Assembly: GCA_022495005.1 (NCBI GenBank)
Contig: JAGYXB010001017.1
Location: 248,001-312,000, forward strand
Direction of reading: 5' to 3'
From: Rhyacophila brunnea
Lineage: Eukaryota; Arthropoda; Insecta; Trichoptera; Rhyacophilidae
DNA: 64,000 bases
The notes under the pieces are model-generated. The model worked only from the letters and a program-made list of their open reading frames with translations. It was not told where the DNA came from and did no database searches. The translations under genes and the position numbers were made by a program. This document shows, piece after piece, positions 28,801 through 37,800 of the stretch; the stretch's first letter is position 1; every line of letters starts with the position of its first letter.

Positions 28801-31800
28801 TTTAGTTGATTTAGCAAGGATATTATCTAACACATATCTATCAAAAGCGTGTACATATTTATGGAAAACATGGTTTGTACTCAAAATTACAAGTTAAGAA
28901 TGTTTTATTTGTATTATCGATAGAAATAAACCACCTTTTAGACGATTTTTTTGTAGAGTTGCTTACTAATGACACGCTTCTGATAGCTCTGGATACAAAA
29001 TGGCGGAGTTACACATTTTGCAGTATAGGTTTTGGAGCCCGATGGAGTTGACAAATTTTCTTGTAACGTTTTCTCGGTATATTTAAATAACTTGGAGTTG
29101 TCAAACTTATACAGGACATGCGCAAAACATAATACAACAAAATGGCATCATTAAGACATTTTCAGCAAAAAGTGGAGTTAGCAAATTTGCGAATTAAGCC
29201 ATCGATATGCGTCATATTATTGCATAAAAACAAATATCACATTTAAATTGTTTTTTTTTATTATTTTATTTTTACTATGTACCTATCGCTTATGGAAACG
29301 GCAGGGTGGAAATAAAAAATATGTATTTCCATTCGGTTCCTAATTTATAATTCACCTCCAATATTAGCCATTGGCACGCCACTCATTATTCGTCCTTTTA
29401 ATGTTATGTTTATTATTATATTCGTAATAATAATAGTATATTCATTGACATGTTTTCTTTTTCAAGTACATGCGGAACGTTTTTAGTCATCTTTACACGA
29501 TTTAAGAATATATTCCTCCGACGCCATTACAAAACAAATTGACGTGCTCACACCTCGACCCTCAGTCTCCGATTGGCGACGACTGCGAAATTTCGTTCCA
29601 GTAGACTGTTGAAAATTATTTGCCGTTTCACTTATGTATGCTCTTAAGAAGATTTTGGTACGTAAGCATAAAAGGTTTCGCTATCACTGTACTATGACGT
29701 ATTGGTTAATAGCTGTATTGCCATAATACTATTTTCGAATAAATAAATAAAATGGAGCACTACAAGTCATGCTTCAGTCAAATCTCCACGAAATTCGATT
29801 TCTTGCGTTTGCTTTGCTATTATAGCCTATAATCCATCGACAAAAATAGTAAAGATATTCGCAATCATAATAAGTTGACTCAAAAATGGTAAAAATAGCG
29901 GTTTCTCGTTTTTTTAAATGAATTAAGTGTACCGGACAATGAGTTCCATTCATTTAACAATATTACTTTTTTATACACAGATAGGTATATTCAGTGGCGA
30001 TTTTATTTGACGCAACCGATTAATCTGAAAATCTTAATGGTTGGTTCAAACCAGTCATATAGCTATCAATTTACTTTATAAAATGCGCATTTCTTACAAA
30101 TATGCAACATTTTACCCAAAGCATAAAAATACTATACATATACTCATGCCCCCCCCCCCCCACAAGGAGGGGGCTGACGGGGCCCCAGCCCGGGGGCCAG
30201 GCTTAAGGTGGCCCGACGTGGCGGGTCGATTAGTTGTGAGACACACTTAATCACTTATTTTAAACTATGTAGTTGTACCTATAATGCAATTTGATTTATA
30301 TTATGGTAGTAATTCACGTGTATAATTTTATATTATAATTATTTTTAGTGTTTCCTGAATAATAAAAATGGCTATTTATCCAATATCGAAGTCTCGCATG
30401 TTACTTGGCTACACCACAAGAGGGAATCGCTACCAGTGATTCATAATAATATGATGCCAAGTGCCGACAAGTCAATAATTCAAGGGGATTTATTTAAAAA
30501 TTTAGAAAATCGCCAAAATACTCGGAATACCATTACATTTGGGGAACACTAGTGTAGAACCTCACACTTCCCTTAACCTTAATGATAGGTAGGGGGACCC
30601 GCCAAACATTCTGGCCCGGGAGCCCGTTTCAGGCTCCGGGGGCCATGCATATTACCGGCATAAATCGTCTGGGGTTCGAATTTAGAACTAAGCTCATCAC
30701 AGTATAATAATTACAAGATAAAAAGAACTTTTTATATACCATGTTTTTAAATTTTCTGTTGAACCATATAAACTTGACAATTCTATGTATTGATAAAAAC
30801 TTTTTATTGTACTTGATAGAAATACTGAATAAACATTATAGAATACAGAAATGTCATTTTGACATTTCATATTGATTTCCATAGTAACTCACGTATATAT
30901 TAATAATTTAGTTGCTAGGACCCACTTAGCACCCAATAATAGTGAGTACCTAGTAAATATTACTTTTAACGATTTTTTTTCCGAAACATACAAAACAGAA
31001 TTAACTGAAAATGAATTCAAGTCTGCTTAAAGATGGCCAAAAGTATTAAAAGAATGCATTGTCGTCGTGTTCTGATATATTCTAAAAGTTTCAAATGTCT
31101 ATCTAGTCGGGAAGTTAGTTAAAAATCTTGGACAAACAAGAAAAAATTTGTACTGAACACACAAGAAAAAATCTGTACCGGACAAACAAGAATACGAGCT
31201 AATAAAAACGTGGTAAAAATATTGAATGATATGCCAAATGTTAATATTATGTGGTATAAAATAATATTCAAAATTTGCGCCGTCTTTTCGCACACTTCAC
31301 ATAATTTAGTATAAATATATAATTTAGTATAAATATCTGTATTGTGTTAACTTTTTTTTTACATATTATATGTAAATTAATTAGACTCATTTAATTTTGT
31401 AAATTCTCCGTGCTCCTCTCTCCCATATGCTATTTTATTAAAGTAAGTCTCAGCAAACTCAGTCAAATCACATTTGAGTGCGTGGCGACCTCAGTCTTCG
31501 GTATCTGCTCCTGAGACATTCCCAGGAGTAAGCAACTTTACTGCTTACGCTTCACACCAAACGTAGGACCTCGTGATACGCTCGATTAAGACCGAGTGTT
31601 TTGGGGGAGGGGGGTGTTTTGGAAGGAAATATTAGGTAGTATTCAAACTGTCGTATAATCTTTTCGGATGCCGATTGAACGACCCGACCCAGTGTTGTCA
31701 GTTTGTAGGAAAAAACAAAACAACATTCGTACAGAAATTTCGTATGCTAAATAAAAATAGTTCGCGTACCTACTTAATGATACGCGTGCCATAACTTCAC

Positions 31801-34800
31801 AATCCCTGGGTTGTTGTAACTTAACTGTAAAGTAACTTAATATGCTGATTCTGATATGCATTTAAAAAATAACTGTTTTTTTACTTTCAAGGATGTCGGC
31901 ATTATTTCATAAGGGCTCATAATATTCTCATTACACAATCGAAATATATTTTTACCTGGCGAATGTTATAAGCTGTTGTTATAACATAACCGTAATAAAA
32001 TTACAACATAAAGGTTGTGTATAAAGCCAAATTTAATCATATAGGTACGTCATAACATGTCCAGTAACTTATGCCATAGTTTGTAAACTTTTGCGGCTAC
32101 ATAAATGCACCATAATTTTTTTTGAAACACCGCATGTCCGCATCGGGTGTGGTCAGTGACGTCCCGTGGGGGTAGGCAGATTGAGCGTCGCTTGGGGGCG
32201 GCAGTTACTCGAAGGGCGGCAAATCGAGGAGAATCATTTCATATATCTTCGTTGATTCTACAATACCTGCTATGAGTACAAAACCAAATTGTTCAGGAGA
32301 CAAAATAAACTATTTTAAAAAATAGGTAAATATGTTTCAAGTCAGTTGACTATACAATTTGATGACATTAATAGTTTTACATTGATTGAATAATAAAAAA
32401 AACATTAAAAAGGAAGGAAATAAACAATAAACCTTGATTATTCTCTTTATTAGCACATGACAGATATTGTCAGCATCTTTTTGATTACATAACAGGTATT
32501 CGTTGTGAACAAATTTTCATAATCAATTTTAGTAAAATGCTAACATCCATGAAAAAATATTATACATAGTATTTTATAATCAAGTTTATAGAAAATAAAA
32601 TGAATCAAATAAAGAACATACTAACATGACAATCAAAATTATTTTTATAATACTTTGCTATGATATTTTAATGAGTTCTTGGAATTTGACGTAAACCGCA
32701 AATTATCATGGAATGTGATGATCCTTTTCAATACCAGTTTTTCAGCTCATGAAGGTGACGATATTTGGATGCAAAAATGGGTATATCCTCGATATACATT
32801 TTTAGACAATATTATTGCCTGATTTTCTTCGTTGCAAAAGAGGTAGCCATTCACATTAATAGCTCAAACAATAGTAGATATCACCATTCGTTAAATATTT
32901 TAATTGACGAATATCATCGACAGTAGGGTATCCGGCTCTCTTGCCTGGTCTGAGTGATGTGAGGTTTGTTTGTAACTGATCATATTGTGAAAGAAAAATC
33001 AAAATTAGTACTTTCACCTTATATTGTTGCTTCTGTCGTGCTAATCTCGTCCGTGCTATGTAATCCGATGGTGAATTTATTGGTGGTTTGAAATAATGTT
33101 CCAGCGTCGCATGAACACTGTCGGCCTCCATCATAGTGTGACCCTTTTCCAAAATAATTATGTTGATAAATATTGTTATCGATTTTTTCTTAGCCGTATC
33201 GCTAAGAGCACTGGCTAACACCTTATTGCGATTCTGGTAATTACATCCATCAGATATAAGTACCACTTCTTTATAGCTAGGGGTAGATTTTCTAAGTAAT
33301 CCATAATGCATACTTGATACACCCCCATTTGCTTCATGCCATACGTACAATGACACTTCTTTATTATTTAATTCATATATGATGAAGTTATGAGCTTGGA
33401 GTTTTTGCTTGTAATACATGGCAGAAGCATCTGTTTTGGGGCACAAAAGTACACTTTGGAGATCCATTGTCAATACCAGTTTTTCAGAACTTGCACTCTT
33501 TTTTGAAGATTTTTTTGCAGCCCTATAAGAGTGCTTTTTCGAAGAGTTTTAACCGAAGGTTCCAACAACTCAGCTTGTTATATAATATCTGAAGACACGG
33601 ATATATTTTTCATTGACGACCGTATAAGTGTCATTATTTATGTGTATAATATTATGTTGTTCACCAGAACGGAATGTTCCATTTAAAATATGAGTAAGTC
33701 CGTCGTCAGGGGTTTAGCAATGTAATATAGTCTAGAAATTCAAAGGTATCTGCATTTGAATTTATGAATTCATTTAAATTTCTATGACCATCTACGGGAG
33801 TTAAAATAATATCTCCAACATCGCTATTATCCGATGTAGGAGTTTCATTAAAAATCTGAAGGAGCTTCGTATCAGAGCCAGAAGCTGTAAAATTATCTAA
33901 AGATCCCCCAGATTCTTGATACTTTTTGTGTAGTGCTGATTCAAGAATATTTTTCCTCGATATAACATCTCTAAAAAACCATGTTATGAAAATTACATGT
34001 CAAAAAAACAATTAAAATGACAATGAACACACGAATGAAAACAGATAAAACGTTTCACTTTTGATTATTGTATAGGAAAGTAAAATTTAAATATTGGCTA
34101 TTGAGGTGGTGGTTGTTAATATACTTCCTGAATTCGGATAAAACCGTAATGTAGATTATAGCGGATCTAATCTTTTTAAATAAATTGAAATTAAATAATG
34201 GCAAAATGTGTTTTCAACCATGTTGATGTTACAATAACTTTACACCTAACAGAGTAAATAGTAAAAATTACATCAACCTAGCCCACTAAATTTCAAACAC
34301 TTTTAATTCTTGAATACAATTATATAATTTTATTATAGTAAGTAGAAGAAATAATATAATTCTTGACTCATTAAAATGTGTGAGAGTCAGATCAATGTTT
34401 GTTTGAATTGCACATAACTGTTATTTCATTAATTTAGTAATATCTGCCATGTGATCAATGTCATAAGGGTGATCTTAAGTTAATTACTGCTATGTACACT
34501 TATATCACATAGCAGATATTACCATCACTGAATTCAACACCGACATATGACAGCTTTTGTTTTTATTTATTTAGAATATTTTGGTAATTCCAATCACATA
34601 GCAAGTAGTATAGATGGATAGAGAAAAAAATAACCTATCCAACGATGTAAATAACTTAAAACTGACAAAATGTGCACATAGCAGGTATTGCAGAATCAAC
34701 GACGATATATAGAAATAGCTACCTAAACTTAGTAATAACGAAAATATTTTTCTGTTAAAAAATTCAGCTCACTGTAGGTATATTATGTAACATAAAAGGT

Positions 34801-37800
34801 TTAACAGGACTGTATTTGGTACAGTTCGGTTATGAGGAATACAGCGGAAAACACATTTTGAAAATACCCGATATACTAGATTTTTTGTTAGGTTAACCTA
34901 ACCAAACCTAACCTAACCAAACCTAACCTAGCCTAACCTAACCCAACCTAAACTAACCCAAACTAACTAATAATCCAGTATATCGGGTATTTTCAAAATG
35001 TGTTTTCCGCTGAATTCCTCATAACCGAACTGTACCCTGTATTTTTTTGTCGAGTTCGCGATGTCTAGTTTACTTACGTTGCCTTTCGACATCCATAGTG
35101 ACCAGTATCGACACGTGCACAGGTGATAAAAAATACGATATAAAAATGGGGCGGCATTTTGGCGCTACCCAGAGGCGGCATTTTGTCTAGGGGCGTCACT
35201 AGGTGTGGTGCATGTCCTGCAAACAATGCTATCAAATCAAATGTAGTTTAAATTTTCGCGCTTTAATGAAGACGACATTCCACGTGATCACATGTCGCTA
35301 TCTCCGATATAAAAGTAAAATTGTCTCTCTAAATATTGACAGCCGTCTAAACAGTCAAAACTGTCTATCCCGCTCTAAAATGTAGCATAGCCAAGAGAGG
35401 TGCTGTTAAAACATAGCACTTATTGTAACAATAATTACAACTAACTTATTGTAATTGTTACAATAAGTGCTAATACTTAGATACAAACCTATCCTAGATA
35501 GCTGCCGTAGCGGCCAATAGCAGTCTTGTGTATAGAATAGATGCGCTGGTGTACTTTATAGTTTATTCAAGACATTTACTTATAAATTTGAAACGTACTT
35601 ATTATATTAAATTTGGTAAACTATGCCAAAAATATTGCCGGTAAGTACGGCGAACCAATGCCACCGCACTTGACACGACAAAATAAATATGTAATACGAC
35701 ATGGCTTGCATAAATTTACAGTAGGTATCACTTTCATATAGGTAGGCCCATTTTTAATCAATATTTTCTTTGTGTAGAATTTAGATAGATAGATACCTTG
35801 TTAGTGGCTGAAAAATTAACTTTCAAGCCCCCTCTTGATTTAGATGTGATGAGCGTGTATGGATTATATCTGCGTGTTTGTTGACGATTTTTCATACTCC
35901 AAATATTATGGTAATAATTATTACATAAAACCACATATTATTATATTCTGTCATTGAAAATTCCACGGGTTACTTTCACTCATTTTACGTACAATGTATT
36001 CACATGCATATTATGCTTTGATAATTATTGATGTTATATTATAAACATAAAACAGTGGCGGTTTAAGGTACGTAAAGGCCCCAGGCACTAATTTCGAGAG
36101 GGCAGGGCGATCATTCGTGTTGGTTTCTGTTGTTTTTGCAAAATTTAACCTGAGAGATAATATAAATAGGTACAAAAAACAGTTATTTTGGAAGCAAAAC
36201 AAAAAAGAAGGATTCATGCGATTATTTTTTATCTATTACACCTTTAGATAGGAATTTATTCCTGAACGACTGAAAAACTTTCTAAATTAAATTAATATGG
36301 TCGCCTCCTGTTGATGCTCTGCTTCCATTATGCCCCGTTTACGCGTGCATAGATGTACTGCTGACAGTACGTATTTTCGCGAGAACAATAAAATGCACGT
36401 GTAATCACGTATTATCGTGCAAGTTGCAAGATTGCATGCACGGATCAAAAAAGCTTTTGAATTTTCACGCAATAATTGGTATTTGGATGGCGGTGCGCAT
36501 GCGTAGTAGAACGATAGTGGTGAACCTCCTGGAAGAAATACGAATTACAGTTCACAGAACATTTTGACATTTACCGATTATCCACGTAAAAGTACTGACT
36601 GTCTCTCCAATCTTATTCTTCAGGTATGGTGCTATTTGACAGGTTCGTGAATAATCGGTAAACGAGTGTGATGTTTACCACATTTTTTTTATTTTCAGCT
36701 TAACCTTTTATATTTAAACTTCATCTAAATAATATAATATTTTCTTCAACATCTTTTATTTTATAATATAATATTTTCTTTCAGCGTATCTCCTCTCCAA
36801 GCGCTACAACGTTCTGATGGTGGACTGGGGCGCGCTGTGCAAGCCTCCATGCTACGTGGCAGCGGTGCACAACCTGCGGCCTGTGGCCCGCTGCGTGGCC
36901 GAAGTCTTTTCGCTAATGAGGGCCGGAGGACTGCGCGTGGAGAGCACCACGTGCGTCGGTCACTCACTTGGCGCACACGTCTGCGGAATCATGGCTAATT
37001 ATCTGCCTTTCCGTATTCACAGAATCATAGGTTTGTCTTTCTTCATATCAGTACCTACAAGCTTTTTTTGAACATTTGTCGCTTAACATTATTTACTCCC
37101 GAGCCCTGAATATGTTTTACATCAGTGTGTTAAATTTTCTATTTCAATTTAATTGGAACGTCTCCGTCTCACAGTTCTAAAGCGTTGTATCTATAAATAA
37201 ATGGGACACATGTTTTCAAAATTCATACATAGTACCGCTCTATGAAAATGTCATTCGTTGCCAATGCTCATATTGCTATAACAGGGATGGCGAACCTTTT
37301 TACGTGCGCGTGGCAAAATTTCCCAAATATTATTTTTCGACTGTCCGACGTGCCAAACTTTTTAAGAATTTTTAAGTACATACGATGTTAAATGTTTAAT
37401 AAATGAAATTGAGTTGTTGAGATTCTATCTTTCACCGTCTTTCTAGCCGACGGCATATCTTTTATGCATTGAATTATTATTTACGTATTTCCAAAATTTT
37501 TAAAGAGATAGTGGGAGACTTTTAACCACACTTACTAACCACATACATTCGCCATCACTGAACGGTTTTCCATTTTTAGCGATTATGTTTAAGACAAAAT
37601 ACCGCTGTTATATTTGAATGACAACAGTCATGTGGATAGCAATGAAATTGTTTGTTTCTGTATGACTTACTTAGTTTGGTTCTTTACGCACAAATTGACA
37701 CCAGAATTGCTCTGATCAAATGAGCCATTCTCAGTGACGTCCCTAGACAAAATGCCGCCACATTTTTTATACAGTATTTTTTAACATCCGTGCACGTGTC

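Larger units (their letters stand above)
23714..29208 (-). mobile_element. 5.5-kb element with 41-bp inverted termini
   Basis: The left terminus (ATATTGATGTCTTAATTCGC plus AAATTTGCTAACTCCACTTTT) and the reverse complement of the right terminus differ at only 2 of about 41 positions. A small relative with the same style of ends is at 60893-61272. The interior holds a minus-strand DDE-like transposase relic (27960-28817), duplicated inverted blocks (24744-25460) and a tandem repeat array (25540-27100). No TSD is obvious. The gene's 5' end would face the right terminus. Confidence 0.6.
32154..35201 (-). mobile_element. 3.05-kb TIR element with transposase-like gene, 8-bp TSD
   Basis: Starts CAGTGACGTCCCGTGGGGGT and ends with the inverse GTCTAGGGGCGTCACTA. 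GGTGTGGT sits immediately on both sides, a perfect 8-bp duplication. Read on the minus strand, a start codon lies near the 5' end (35096), followed by a donor, an N-terminal exon (33706-33968) and a C-terminal DDE-like domain (32856-33535). MITEs at 9132-9595 and 37732-38082 share its ends. TSD length and CAGTG-type ends resemble hAT, but the protein does not. Confidence 0.75.

Noticed and set aside
30041..30250. Open frame ending in a Pro/Gly-rich segment
   Set aside because: The distinctive part is translated from the GC-rich end of the CATGGCCCCC MITE.
34890..34975. True chromosome end (telomere)
   Set aside because: The CCTAA-like repeats are short, degenerate and enclosed by inverted arms within a transposon; sequence continues on both sides.
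36761..36976. Long minus-strand open frame opposite lipase exon 4
   Set aside because: It is a by-product of the GC-rich coding exon on the plus strand; it has no family features.
37282..37561. Alternative short element ending at the GCCATCACTG near 37560
   Set aside because: The flanking octamers do not match, and the fuller inverse of the left end is at 38388; both remain possible.
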